Below are positions 36,554 through 45,670 of a DNA stretch of 64,000 bases, in pieces. How positions within the stretch are numbered: the stretch's first letter is position 1; the number at the start of each line of letters is the position of its first letter. The DNA is taken from NCBI RefSeq assembly GCF_003992625.1, contig NZ_RZMW01000048.1, forward strand, positions 1 to 64,000, given 5' to 3'. The notes beneath the pieces are model-generated. The model did not search any database. It saw only the letters and a list, made by a program, of their open reading frames with translations, and was not told the DNA's origin. Source of the DNA: Pelagibacterium lentulum (GTDB lineage Bacteria > Pseudomonadota > Alphaproteobacteria > Rhizobiales > Devosiaceae). A program made the translations under genes and the position numbers.

Positions 36554-38422
36554 ATGGTTAGCCGGTCGAAGCTGTTGAAACTGGTCGTCAAGAATTTGGG
36601 CTGCATCGGGCCCGAGGGCGTTTCCGTCGAGCTCGACAATGTCGTTTGTTTGGTCGGCAAGAACAATGCCGGAAAATCGACAATCCTTCGTGCTTACGAG
36701 CTGGCGATTAAGCCGACATTGTTTGCCGGCCCCCGTGATCGTTGTCGTTGGGCGCCAGAGGGTGAACCGTCGATTGTTGAACTCGACGTTCACATCCCCG
36801 AAGGGGTGGCTAACGTCGATGAAAAGTGGAAAACAAAAACAAATGACTTGCTGGTTGTTCGGAGCCGCTGGGAGTGGGCGGCGGATGGCACTTCAGTGCG
36901 TAAGACCTGGGATCCTGAAACGGGTGATTGGTCGGACAACGAAAAAGCAGGTGGCGCGGACAATGTCTTTAAGTCGCGATTACCGCGTCCCCTGCGTGTC
37001 GGTTCACTGCAAGATGCTTCCGAAACCCAAACCGTGCTGCTAGCCCTAGCTCTCTCTCCGTTTGCTAAAGACCTTGGCGAACTTCAAAAAGACCCAGGTT
37101 CCGACCTCGCTCTATCGGTCGCGAAGCTGTCCGAGATCGTGTCGGAACTGTCGAAAAATCACGAAGCGCGCTTCTCCGAAATTGCTGGAGACGTCCATAA
37201 AGGGTTCGCGGGCATTTTTCCCGGATTGGGTATTCGACTTGAGGTAGCGATGGCCGAACCGAAATATGACCTCGAGAAGCTTCTGAAAGAAGGCTCGGGA
37301 ATTCGCGTAACCGACGGAGCAGTCGAAACGTCGCTAGAACAACAGGGGTCAGGGGCGCGTCGGGCATTGTTCTGGTCAATGCTTACAGTTCACAATCAAC
37401 TTTCGCGTTACAACGAAACACAGGTTGCGCTCGAAAAGGCGGTGAAGGCGGCCAAGAAAGAAGAAGCTAAGGCGGCAGCGCTTGCTAAGCTGGAGGCGTT
37501 TCAAACTGGAGAGAAGGTGCCGGAAGCAGACGACCCGGCGTTCCCCGGTTATCTGCTGCTGATCGACGAGCCTGAAAACGCGCTTCATCCAACTGCGGCG
37601 CGTGCTGCCCAGCGTCATCTATATCAGTTAGCGAAAGATCCCGAATGGCAAGTGATAATGACGACACACTCGCCCTATTTCGTCAACCCGCTTGAAGATC
37701 ATACGACTGTCGTCCGCCTCGAGCGGACTGGAGGCGACCAGTCTGCGCTAGGGACTAAGACCTATCGGGCTGACGAAGTTGCATTTGACGCGGACACCAA
37801 AAGGAATCTGAAGGCGGTCCAGCAAATGGATGCGGGTTTTTCAGAGGTGTTCTTTGGGTCCCATCCAATACTGGTCGAAGGTGACACAGAGCACGCAGCA
37901 TTCATTGCAGCCATCGTTGAAGCCAATCACGAACTCGCTGATCGAGCGACAGTTATACGGGCGCGAGGCAAGGCAATTTTGCCAGGATTAATAAAGATGC
38001 TTCGGCACTTTCATTTATCGTTCAGCATTGTTCATGATGTCGACTGGCCATTTAACGGGGATGGTGGAGGCAATGGAATGTGGACCATAAACCAGTCGAT
38101 ATATGACGAGATAGTCGAATGTAGGAAAGTCGGCATCGTCGTGCGTCACCGCTGCAACATTCCCGATTTCGAGCGCAGCCTCGGAGGCGCAGAGCTCGGC
38201 AAAGACAAACCGCTTTCTGCATATTTGCGCGTCACTGGTGATCCTGATTTGCGAAAGAATTTGCAGCAATATCTCGTGGACATTTGTGACGGCGAGTCAG
38301 ATCCGTTCGGCCAATTGCCTGAGGGTACAACCTATATCGACCAAGTGGCCGCGGCTCTACACGAATGGAACAATACCCACGGCGAACCCGATGATATTCG
38401 CGTAGTTGGCAAGGCCGGGTGA
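36554..38422 (+). CDS. OLD-family ATP-dependent endonuclease (ABC-type ATPase + TOPRIM)
   Basis: 622 aa. The start at 36554 (MVSRSKLLKL) has GGGGGGAG 5 bases upstream. The N-terminal ABC-like ATPase has Walker A GKNNAGKS (35-42), a signature-region EQQGSGARRALFW, Walker B LLLIDEPENALHP (about 333-345) and the H-loop VIMTTHSPYFVNP. The C-terminal TOPRIM domain has the metal-binding Glu in PILVEGDTEHAAF (about 438) and D-x-D in VHDVDWPF (about 493). OLD nucleases include phage exclusion proteins and GajA of Gabija. The gene 3 bases downstream encodes an Mrr/STAND-like NTPase, not a GajB helicase, so this is a different two-gene arrangement. Confidence 0.85.
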   Translation: MVSRSKLLKLVVKNLGCIGPEGVSVELDNVVCLVGKNNAGKSTILRAYELAIKPTLFAGPRDRCRWAPEGEPSIVELDVHIPEGVANVDEKWKTKTNDLLVVRSRWEWAADGTSVRKTWDPETGDWSDNEKAGGADNVFKSRLPRPLRVGSLQDASETQTVLLALALSPFAKDLGELQKDPGSDLALSVAKLSEIVSELSKNHEARFSEIAGDVHKGFAGIFPGLGIRLEVAMAEPKYDLEKLLKEGSGIRVTDGAVETSLEQQGSGARRALFWSMLTVHNQLSRYNETQVALEKAVKAAKKEEAKAAALAKLEAFQTGEKVPEADDPAFPGYLLLIDEPENALHPTAARAAQRHLYQLAKDPEWQVIMTTHSPYFVNPLEDHTTVVRLERTGGDQSALGTKTYRADEVAFDADTKRNLKAVQQMDAGFSEVFFGSHPILVEGDTEHAAFIAAIVEANHELADRATVIRARGKAILPGLIKMLRHFHLSFSIVHDVDWPFNGDGGGNGMWTINQSIYDEIVECRKVGIVVRHRCNIPDFERSLGGAELGKDKPLSAYLRVTGDPDLRKNLQQYLVDICDGESDPFGQLPEGTTYIDQVAAALHEWNNTHGEPDDIRVVGKAG

Positions 38423-38425
38423 CTT

Positions 38426-40774
38426 ATGCGTTTCGAGCCAAATCGGGAAGAAACGCGTGTGCTCGGCGAGAATGCGAAGGCAGGGCGGGCGGGATTTCGT
38501 TCACGACAGGCTATCGGCCCATGGACTGATTTGGCGTTGCATACAATCGGGTGGCGTGCATTCCAAGATCTATGCTCACAGGTCTGCGAAGTGGCTCTCG
38601 GCCGTCCTGTTGAAGTGTTTAGAGAGGCACAAGATGGAGGCCAGGATGCCGTGTTCCTGATACCTTCCAGATCTGGTGACGCGACTATCGGCACCGTACA
38701 GTGCAAACACACCTCTGAAGCTGGAAAATCGCTTCGTGTAAGTGATCTCACACCTGAACTTGCGCACGTTGAGGCGTTGGTCAAAGCTGGGCAAGCCGAC
38801 ACCTACGCATTCATGACGAATATGAGCGTCGATGCGCCTGTCGCTTTACAGTTCCGTGAAAGGCTCCGAGCACTGGGTGTGCGCAAGCCGCACATTCTTG
38901 GCCGCCAGTACGTCATTCGCACGATCCGGCACAGTGCTCGTTTGCGAGCGCTGGTTCCGCAAGTATATGGCTTGGGCGATCTGACTTCCATCGTGGATGA
39001 ACGGTTAAGTGAACAAAGCCGAATGCTACTTGATAGTTGGCTCCCGAAGTTGCGTACGTATGTGCCGACCCAGGCGCACCGTGATGCAGTGCACGCTATC
39101 GCTCGACACGGCGTAGTCTTACTCCTCGGCAATCCGTCAAGCGGAAAATCCGCTATAGGTGCAATCATTTCGACCATAGCGTCGGAAAATCCGGATAGCA
39201 CTGTACTTGCGCTGACCAGTCCGCGGGATTTCGAGGCTGGATGGAATCCAAACGACCCGGGTCGATTTTTTTGGATCGATGATGCATTTGGCTCGAACGT
39301 TCTGCGCAACGACTATGTGCAGGACTGGAGTTCCGCATTCGCTAAGCTGCGCGCTGCAATCTCGCATGGCAATCGCTTCCTACTCACCTCCCGGAAGCAC
39401 ATTTATGAAGCCGCTCGGCTTCGTTTGGGTGCGCGCAATCTCGCCCAGTTCACTAATAATGAAGCAGTCGTCGATGTTGGTGATCTGACCTTAATGGAAA
39501 AGTCGCAGATCCTTTACAACCACGTCAATTTTGGGGGACAGAGCCAAAGCTGGCGTACAAATGTTAAACCACACCTAGCGGCAGTCGCGGAGGTTGATGG
39601 CTTTCTACCAGGCATTGCCGAACGACTTGGCGATCCGAACTTTACAAAAGGTCTGGAGCCCCGCGCGGCGTCGCTCGTGCGCTTCATGAAAGAACCTCGC
39701 GAGCATCTTGTTGACACTGTGAACGCGCTAGATGGCCCACTCCAGGCTGCACTTCTCCTTGTATATGTTCATCAAGCCGGTTTCGATCCAACAGATCACA
39801 ATGGTGCCGCGGCGGACGCGGTCGCCGAGCTAACAGGCTATAGCTTAACCAAACTCCAGGATTGTTTTGCCGAGCTCAAAGGATCCTTCCTCAAGCTTTC
39901 GGGCACCAAGTGGACGTTTGCACACCCTACGATTTCTGATGCACTGACAGAAATTCTTCGTCAGAAACCGCATATGATGGCTGCGCTAATCCGCGGTGCA
40001 ACGATCGACACGATTCTCAGTAGCTTCATATGCGAAGGTAGTCCTGCCATCCGCGATGCATTGGTCGTACCTTCAGCGCTGGATGATGCACTAGTTGATC
40101 GCCTCGGCAGAACGCCCGATGAACTTCAGCTCAACTGGATGCTGTTTCAGTACTTAGCTTACCGAGCTAGCGACGCGGTCATTGCCAAAATTGTCCGCCA
40201 ATATCCGAGTGTGTTGACGCGCCGCTGTTGGTCGTATGATCTCCTTGCCCGCGATCCCCGCATGGCGGCTTTTGGGCGAGCCCAACGGATAGGAGTGTTG
40301 CCATCGGAGCTGAGAGAACGTGCTGCCGATGAACTGGAATCAGCCGTTTTCGACGACAACGATATTTCCTTTTTTGAAGAGGAGGAAATTCTTGCGCTGT
40401 TGCCCTCGCTTCGACTCGCTAAATTAGGGTTGGCGTTGCGCACGCGGGTACTGCCGTCTCTCGAGGCTCGGATTGAGCAGATTGTTGAAGATGCAGACCT
40501 TGACGAAGAGCCCGACAGCCATTTCAAAAACGTGCTTGGAATTCTCGACTGGCTTGAAGCGCTCGGCGTCGACGAGGACGCAGAAGTCCTCATTGAAGAG
40601 GCTCGGGATCAGGTTAGGCGCTCGGTCGGTAATCTCGAGGAGCGCAAACGAGAACGAGATGAAGAATCGGGCGATGAAATAGACTGGGCGCATATTTTGT
40701 CTCAAGAGCGAGAAGCGCCTGCACCAAATGATGAGTCACCGAAGCGCTCGATTTTCGACGATGTCGACAAATGA
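38426..40774 (+). CDS. Mrr-type nuclease fused to a STAND-like NTPase
   Basis: 782 aa. Residues about 40-160 form an Mrr-like restriction nuclease domain: WRAFQDLC, GGQDAVF (Asp74) and the TVQCKHT strand (Gln92-x-Lys94). Residues about 215-420 are a P-loop NTPase with Walker A LLLGNPSSGKSAIG (235-242), Walker B RFFWIDDAFGSN (281-290) and an arginine-rich sensor segment FLLTSRKHIYEAARLRLGAR, resembling nSTAND3-type modules. The helical C-terminus may be the sensor and ends in a very acidic tail. The start is 3 bases after the OLD gene stop, implying coupled translation. The likely role is phage sensing with DNA cleavage as effector. Confidence 0.8.
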   Translation: MRFEPNREETRVLGENAKAGRAGFRSRQAIGPWTDLALHTIGWRAFQDLCSQVCEVALGRPVEVFREAQDGGQDAVFLIPSRSGDATIGTVQCKHTSEAGKSLRVSDLTPELAHVEALVKAGQADTYAFMTNMSVDAPVALQFRERLRALGVRKPHILGRQYVIRTIRHSARLRALVPQVYGLGDLTSIVDERLSEQSRMLLDSWLPKLRTYVPTQAHRDAVHAIARHGVVLLLGNPSSGKSAIGAIISTIASENPDSTVLALTSPRDFEAGWNPNDPGRFFWIDDAFGSNVLRNDYVQDWSSAFAKLRAAISHGNRFLLTSRKHIYEAARLRLGARNLAQFTNNEAVVDVGDLTLMEKSQILYNHVNFGGQSQSWRTNVKPHLAAVAEVDGFLPGIAERLGDPNFTKGLEPRAASLVRFMKEPREHLVDTVNALDGPLQAALLLVYVHQAGFDPTDHNGAAADAVAELTGYSLTKLQDCFAELKGSFLKLSGTKWTFAHPTISDALTEILRQKPHMMAALIRGATIDTILSSFICEGSPAIRDALVVPSALDDALVDRLGRTPDELQLNWMLFQYLAYRASDAVIAKIVRQYPSVLTRRCWSYDLLARDPRMAAFGRAQRIGVLPSELRERAADELESAVFDDNDISFFEEEEILALLPSLRLAKLGLALRTRVLPSLEARIEQIVEDADLDEEPDSHFKNVLGILDWLEALGVDEDAEVLIEEARDQVRRSVGNLEERKRERDEESGDEIDWAHILSQEREAPAPNDESPKRSIFDDVDK

Positions 40775-40776
40775 AA

Positions 40777-40820
40777 AGGTCGCAGTTTGAAGTGAGTGAT
40801 TGGGGCGGGCGATGCGACCT
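40777..40820. repeat. Inverted repeat between convergent defence modules
   Basis: AGGTCGCA (40777-40784) and TGCGACCT (40813-40820) form a perfect 8-bp dyad 3 bases after the STAND gene stop. It could end transcription from both sides but has no T-run. Confidence 0.4.
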
Positions 40821-40867
40821 AGTGAAATTACAACGCCTTAAGCGGGCTCCTTAGTGCACAACGCTCT

Positions 40868-41527
40868 TCAGATTCCAACTCCGGCTACCTGCTGGCGTTC
40901 GTCCTCTATCTCCAGTCGAGCCATGATCGAAGCAATTATCGGCCGGGCTTCTGCCGAGGTCTTCGCCATTCGGAGTTCGCCTATGTCTCGTTCGAACCTG
41001 CGGTCGCGTATTGGTTGTTTGGTTCCCACCACTCGTTCCCGGAATCGAAATAGGTCACAATGATAGATGGTGAACTTACCCTCGGATGAAAGGGCATGGT
41101 AAGTTGCTTCGCCCTCAAGCTCGATGTGCTCATGCCAAATGTGGAAATGGGGATGCACGATCTTGTAAAGGTTAGCTCGTTCCGGAAAGCTCTTTCGATC
41201 GGGATCGCTCACCAACTCTGTGCCCTTCGACTGGTTGCACTCGACACAGGCGACGGCAAGGTTTTGCGGCACGAACATAAATTCGCAACGAGTGGCGCGC
41301 GCAATGACGTGTTCAATGTCCCACGCCCGTCCGTGATGTGCATAAAGCGGCTGTTGGCAGTAGCAGCAGCGATAGTTCTGTTCCCGGATGTAGTGCTGCT
41401 TAATTCGTGATTTCAGGTCACCCAGCTCTTCACTGCTCCAGATTGTTGCGTCGAAACCTTCTTTTTCCAGGATAGTTGAGACGAGAACCTGTTCATCTGA
41501 ATCATAGGCTACGGGGTTGGCGATCAC
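40868..41527 (-). CDS. HNH endonuclease, Septu PtuB-like
   Basis: 219 aa. The zinc-bound HNH core has CCYC (residues 54-57), DIEHVIARA (70-78) with the catalytic His, and ACVECNQSKG (93-102). This arrangement is that of PtuB-type HNH effectors. Its ATG overlaps the stop of the upstream ATPase gene by 4 bases. In Septu the HNH protein is the DNA-cutting effector and is held by the ATPase. Confidence 0.82.
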   Translation of the reverse strand: MIANPVAYDSDEQVLVSTILEKEGFDATIWSSEELGDLKSRIKQHYIREQNYRCCYCQQPLYAHHGRAWDIEHVIARATRCEFMFVPQNLAVACVECNQSKGTELVSDPDRKSFPERANLYKIVHPHFHIWHEHIELEGEATYHALSSEGKFTIYHCDLFRFRERVVGTKQPIRDRRFERDIGELRMAKTSAEARPIIASIMARLEIEDERQQVAGVGI

Positions 41528-43032
41528 TTTTGTACCACCTTTTGTGCAATCCTCTCCAGGTCGCCGATTAGTTCTACCACGCCAGGATTATCCTTGATCA
41601 TTGATCGGATCCGGACGAGTGAGCGGACAGTATTTTGGTATTCTGAACCTCTCGCCTCACCGTCGGCTGCTAGCCGGAGTGCTTTCACCAGTTGTTCCTG
41701 GACGTAATAATTGTCACCGCTGGCGACATCAAAGGCTTCAACCAAGAGAAAGTCGACCGGGCGTCCTGAGACTTCCTCGCCGTGTCTCAACGAAGCACTG
41801 CTCAGCGATGCCAAGGTCGCGTTTTGAGGAGAATCACTGAGTATTAGCGGGGAGTGTGTCGCGAGTATGTAGTGGCAGTTGCGATAAGAACTGAACGTGC
41901 TTAGGAGCAGATCAAGGTAGCGTGCCTGCCACTCGGGATGTAAATTGGTCTCCGGCTCGTCGATTAAGATTAGCGAGTCATCCTCGAGCGCGGCTGCTAG
42001 GGACATGAAAGTAATTGCGATGCTCAGCTCCCCCGAGCTGGCTTCCTTGAGATCAATCATTCCCCCACTCTTTCGTCCGACTTCGACGGCGTACAACCGG
42101 ACGAGACCGAGTCGGCGTAAGAGCTGCAAGCTGGCATAAAACCTTAGCCCTGAAAAATCGGGCTGCTCAAAATCGAATCTGAGATGGACGAAGCCTCTTC
42201 TCGATTCGCTTAGCACGTTACGGGCGGCTTCACGCGCCTCATCGACTGCCTCCTCATCTCTTGCCAATAGCTCTTGCAGCCTATTGCTATAAACCGTATT
42301 GCGATGACGTGCGCCGAGTAGCTCATCCAAGTTTGCCCCTTCGACCAAGGCCTCCATCAAGCTCCTCTCATGAAGTCGGTAGACGATGTCGACTGCTGGC
42401 AGATATCCGAGTAAATCGAAAACACGAGTTAGGCGGCCACGGTCGTCACGGGCTATACGGGATACCATGCCCTCCAGCGCGCGCGTTAGCAGCGCGCTTG
42501 TGGACACTTGGCCCATTCGCTCTCGCATCCCGAGATACGAGTAGACATCAGACATTTGCAGATCAGATAGAGCGCGTGGTCGCCGCGCTCCACCTATGGG
42601 GAACTTATCGAAGGGAGTCATTGACAGGCCGATTACCCGCTTTGGCAAGGCAGCCTCATGAATGGGCGCCGAATTGCCGTCGATGCTGAGCAGGATTTTC
42701 GAGCCGCTGCAGGTAACCTGATGGTGGCGACCGCAAGCGATGTATTCTAGGCTAGCCAGAGGGACTCCGCGTGGTGAACCACTTCGAGCATAGTCCTGTA
42801 GCAGTTGAAAGGTTGTGGCAATTCCCGACAGGATTCGGCTCTTTCCTTCACCATTCCGGCCGAGCAGTACCGATACATGACTGTCATTGGCCAATCCAGA
42901 CGCATCGTTCGCGGCGGTGCGAAACGAAATCTCCACCGCAGCAGCCGGTGTCGGTGATGCCTCCAGGCGCCATCTCGGTCTGGTTTCAATTTCGGCTAGC
43001 CGTGCGTGCAGCAGCCTGAACCTGTTCTTCAT
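41524..43032 (-). CDS. AAA ATPase, Septu PtuA-like
   Basis: 502 aa. Walker A VLLGRNGEGKSRILSG (residues 55-70), ABC signature region EASSGELSIAITFMSLAAAL, Walker B SLILIDEPETNLHPEWQ and the H-loop YILATHSPLIL. This is the OLD/RecF-like ATPase type without a TOPRIM domain. With the overlapping HNH gene it forms a two-gene Septu-like defence module. No reverse transcriptase is nearby, which argues against a retron with the same effectors. Confidence 0.82.
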   Translation of the reverse strand: MKNRFRLLHARLAEIETRPRWRLEASPTPAAAVEISFRTAANDASGLANDSHVSVLLGRNGEGKSRILSGIATTFQLLQDYARSGSPRGVPLASLEYIACGRHHQVTCSGSKILLSIDGNSAPIHEAALPKRVIGLSMTPFDKFPIGGARRPRALSDLQMSDVYSYLGMRERMGQVSTSALLTRALEGMVSRIARDDRGRLTRVFDLLGYLPAVDIVYRLHERSLMEALVEGANLDELLGARHRNTVYSNRLQELLARDEEAVDEAREAARNVLSESRRGFVHLRFDFEQPDFSGLRFYASLQLLRRLGLVRLYAVEVGRKSGGMIDLKEASSGELSIAITFMSLAAALEDDSLILIDEPETNLHPEWQARYLDLLLSTFSSYRNCHYILATHSPLILSDSPQNATLASLSSASLRHGEEVSGRPVDFLLVEAFDVASGDNYYVQEQLVKALRLAADGEARGSEYQNTVRSLVRIRSMIKDNPGVVELIGDLERIAQKVVQK

Positions 43033-43250
43033 AATTCTTTCTGAAGCCCCACTTTATCTGCAACATGCCCCCCCATCATAGTCAAGATTAGGGCCCACTT
43101 CGATTCTTTCGAAGCTCGACTACTACTATTCCATGTTCGCCATTACAGGGGATACCTGAAGCGACGGAAGGGGCTGAAATTGATGTAGGCGCAAAGTTTG
43201 CTTGTTGACTGATCCACGGCATTCCGGAAATGGCACACATTTGAAATGTG
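43033..43250. other. Junction between defence island and conjugation genes
   Basis: A 218-base stretch without a gene. It holds the Septu-like module's upstream region and, at 43235-43251, a perfect palindrome ACACATTT-G-AAATGTGT that overlaps the copG stop codon. This is the right edge of the DNA inserted between copG and trbB. Confidence 0.5.
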
Positions 43251-43673
43251 TCACTCTCCTCGAACGTCCTCGCTAACCTCCTGGCTGAGCCTCGGTCCCT
43301 TTGCCAAACGCCGACCCAGTGCCGTGACGAAATCCTCATAACGCCCCATAGCTTTGGCACGCGCCGCGCTGGCTGCCGGTTCGGGAAGGGCAGGTGTCGT
43401 TGCGAGCCAGAATCGCACGAACACCGCCAGGGTTTCCACGGAAATGCCCATATCACGCTCTAAACGTCTTAGTCGCCGATCGAGCTGATCTAAACGTTTG
43501 GTGATGGCTGCCTCTCGCCGCTCATCGGCGTCGGGCGACAGAAATGACGCGATTGCTGCTTCAGCAACAATGGACATAGACAGCTCCCGTCGCGCCGCGT
43601 AGTCGCTTAGGGAGGTCATTAAGGTCGGATCAAGATAGACGGAAAGCTGGGCTTTTTTCTTCGGCGGGGTCAT
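43251..43673 (-). CDS. CopG-like (ribbon-helix-helix) conjugation regulator
   Basis: 140 aa. The N-terminus reads KKAQLSVYLDPTLMTSLSDY, a ribbon-helix-helix DNA-binding pattern, followed by a basic helical stretch (ITKRLDQLDRRLRRLERDMG). Genes of this type normally sit between traG and trbB. Here it starts 3 bases after the traG stop, as expected, but trbB is 11 kb away. It probably represses transfer genes. Confidence 0.82.
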   Translation of the reverse strand: MTPPKKKAQLSVYLDPTLMTSLSDYAARRELSMSIVAEAAIASFLSPDADERREAAITKRLDQLDRRLRRLERDMGISVETLAVFVRFWLATTPALPEPAASAARAKAMGRYEDFVTALGRRLAKGPRLSQEVSEDVRGE

Positions 43674-43676
43674 GAT

Positions 43677-45656
43677 CTAGAGCTCCAAGCCAGTGTTGGG
43701 ATCGAGCGAGGCCTGGCGTGCCAACCCCTTCTTGGTTCGGCTCGAGCGTTTATGGATCGCAATTTCGCTGGACTCGGATGGTTCGAACTCGAATTCGTTG
43801 TCGATCGGAGGGTGTGGCGCGACGGACCTCTGTTCGCAGCCAGCAAGTTCCAGGTGAAGTGCGCCTTCGGTCGCTTCTCCATCCTCTGCTTCAGGTTCAG
43901 CAAGCCCCTCGGTTCCCGCGTTTTGTGCGGGAGACGGTAATTGGCTCCAGTCGTTGCCCATGGGATCCGGCGTCCGCATTTGGGTCGGAGGGGGCAGGAC
44001 GCGATCGGTGAAGCGAACGTCGTCGTAATAGCGCGCCTTCTTAGCCCTTATCGGTGGCGTGCCGGCAATCATCACAATCTGGTCGGTTGCGGGAAGCTGC
44101 ATGATTTCTCCGGGAGTCAGCAGTTGGCGGGCGGTCTCTGATCGCGAGACCATCAGATGGCCGAGCCAGGGGGCAAGTCTGTGCCCGGCGTAATTTTTCA
44201 TCGCGCGCATTTCTGTCGCGGTGCCCAGAGCATCGCTGATCCGTTTGGCGGTTCTTTCGTCGTTGGTGGCAAAACTGACGCGCACATGGCAATTGTCGAG
44301 AATTGCGTTGTTCGGGCCATAGGCCTTTTCGATCTGATTGAGGGATTGAGCGATCAGAAAGCTCTTAAGCCCATAGCCGGCCATGTAGGCGAGCGCACTT
44401 TCGAAAAAGTCGAGCCGGCCAAGGGCGGGAAACTCATCGAGCATGAGCAAGAGGCGATGCCGGCTGCCCTTGTCGTGCAAATCTTCGGTGAGCCGGCGCC
44501 CGATCTGATTGAGGATGAGGCGAATGAGCGGTTTGGTGCGATTGATGTCCGACGGCGGCACGACGAGGTAGAGTGAGGTCGGCCGCTCATTGTCGACAAG
44601 ATCGTTGATGCGCCAGTCGCAGCGTCGCGTCACGCGTGCCACCACCGGATCGCGGTAAAGTCCTAGAAACGACATCGCGGTGGAGAGGACCCCTGAACGT
44701 TCGTTGTCGGCTTTGTTCAAAAGTTCTCGTGCAGCGCTGGCGATCACCGGGTGGGGACCAGCCTCGCCCAAATGTGCCGTTTGCATCATCGCGATCAGTG
44801 TTGCTTCGATGGGGCGCTTGGGATCGGAGAGAAAGGACGCAACGCCGGCCAGCGTCTTGTCTTTTTCAGCGTAAAGCACGTGGAGTATTGAGCCCACGAG
44901 CAGAGCGTGGCTTGTCTTTTCCCAATGGTTACGCTTTTCAAGCGAGCCTTCGAGATCCACCAGGATGTCGGCGATGTTCTGAACGTCGCGCACTTCCCAT
45001 TCGCCGCGCCTCACCTCGAGTAGGGGATTGTAGGCTGCGGACTGAGGGTTGGTTGGATCAAACAGTAGCACGCGGCCGTGCTGAGAGCGAAATCCGGCGG
45101 TGAGCTGCCAGTTTTCGCCTTTGATGTCGTGGACGATCGCTGAACCAGGCCAGGTTAGAAGTGAGGGGATGACAAGACCGACGCCTTTGCCCGATCGTGT
45201 GGGGGCAAAACAAAGGACGTGCTCAGGCCCGTCGTGACGGAGATAGTGTTCATCATATTTACCCAGGACGACACCGTCTGGCCCGAGTATGCCGGCCGCT
45301 GCAACCTCTTCGGGCTCCGCCCAACGGGCAGAGCCATAGGTTGCAACGGACGTAGCCTCACGCGCCCTCCATACGGACATTGCGACGGCCACCACAATCG
45401 AAATCACCCCGCCAGAGGCCGCGATGGCTCCGCCTATGGCAAATTGGTTGGGTGCATAGGCGCCATAGAAATACCACCACCAATAGAGGGCGAGCGGGAC
45501 ATACACCGGCAAACCGAAGAGTTCGAACCAAGGCGCCCCGAGCTGCGCCTGGTAGCCAAGACTCCAGGCGACATATTGCGTTGCGGACCAGCTCGTAAAG
45601 AGGACAACGAGAAAGACCACGCCAATCTGTCCCCATAGTATTTTTGTGGCGGCCAT
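43677..45656 (-). CDS. traG: Type IV coupling protein TraG (VirD4-like)
   Basis: 659 aa from the ATG at 45656 (GGGAGC 7 bases upstream). Membrane spans near the N-terminus (IGVVFLVVLFTSWSATQYVA, VYVPLALYWWWYFYGAY, GVISIVVAVAMSVW) precede the ATPase: Walker A CFAPTRSGKGVGLVIPSLL and Walker B LLLMLDEFPALGRLDFFESA. It links the relaxase-DNA complex to the mating channel. It starts 14 bases after the relaxase stop. Confidence 0.94.
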   Translation of the reverse strand: MAATKILWGQIGVVFLVVLFTSWSATQYVAWSLGYQAQLGAPWFELFGLPVYVPLALYWWWYFYGAYAPNQFAIGGAIAASGGVISIVVAVAMSVWRAREATSVATYGSARWAEPEEVAAAGILGPDGVVLGKYDEHYLRHDGPEHVLCFAPTRSGKGVGLVIPSLLTWPGSAIVHDIKGENWQLTAGFRSQHGRVLLFDPTNPQSAAYNPLLEVRRGEWEVRDVQNIADILVDLEGSLEKRNHWEKTSHALLVGSILHVLYAEKDKTLAGVASFLSDPKRPIEATLIAMMQTAHLGEAGPHPVIASAARELLNKADNERSGVLSTAMSFLGLYRDPVVARVTRRCDWRINDLVDNERPTSLYLVVPPSDINRTKPLIRLILNQIGRRLTEDLHDKGSRHRLLLMLDEFPALGRLDFFESALAYMAGYGLKSFLIAQSLNQIEKAYGPNNAILDNCHVRVSFATNDERTAKRISDALGTATEMRAMKNYAGHRLAPWLGHLMVSRSETARQLLTPGEIMQLPATDQIVMIAGTPPIRAKKARYYDDVRFTDRVLPPPTQMRTPDPMGNDWSQLPSPAQNAGTEGLAEPEAEDGEATEGALHLELAGCEQRSVAPHPPIDNEFEFEPSESSEIAIHKRSSRTKKGLARQASLDPNTGLEL

Positions 45657-45670
45657 GGTGCTGCTCCCGG

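Noticed and set aside
32579-38422. Gabija system (OLD nuclease plus UvrD helicase)
   Set aside because: Both protein types are present, but they are divergently transcribed and separated by another gene and a control region. The helicase has a HelD-like layout with a zinc finger rather than the GajB type. The OLD gene's true partner is the adjacent Mrr/STAND gene.
40868-43032. Retron with ATPase and HNH effectors
   Set aside because: No reverse transcriptase gene or paired msr/msd-like repeats are found near these genes, so a Septu-like pair is the simpler reading.
43088-43456. Open frame overlapping copG on the same strand
   Set aside because: It is an out-of-frame shadow of copG with atypical Trp/Ser/Arg-rich composition.
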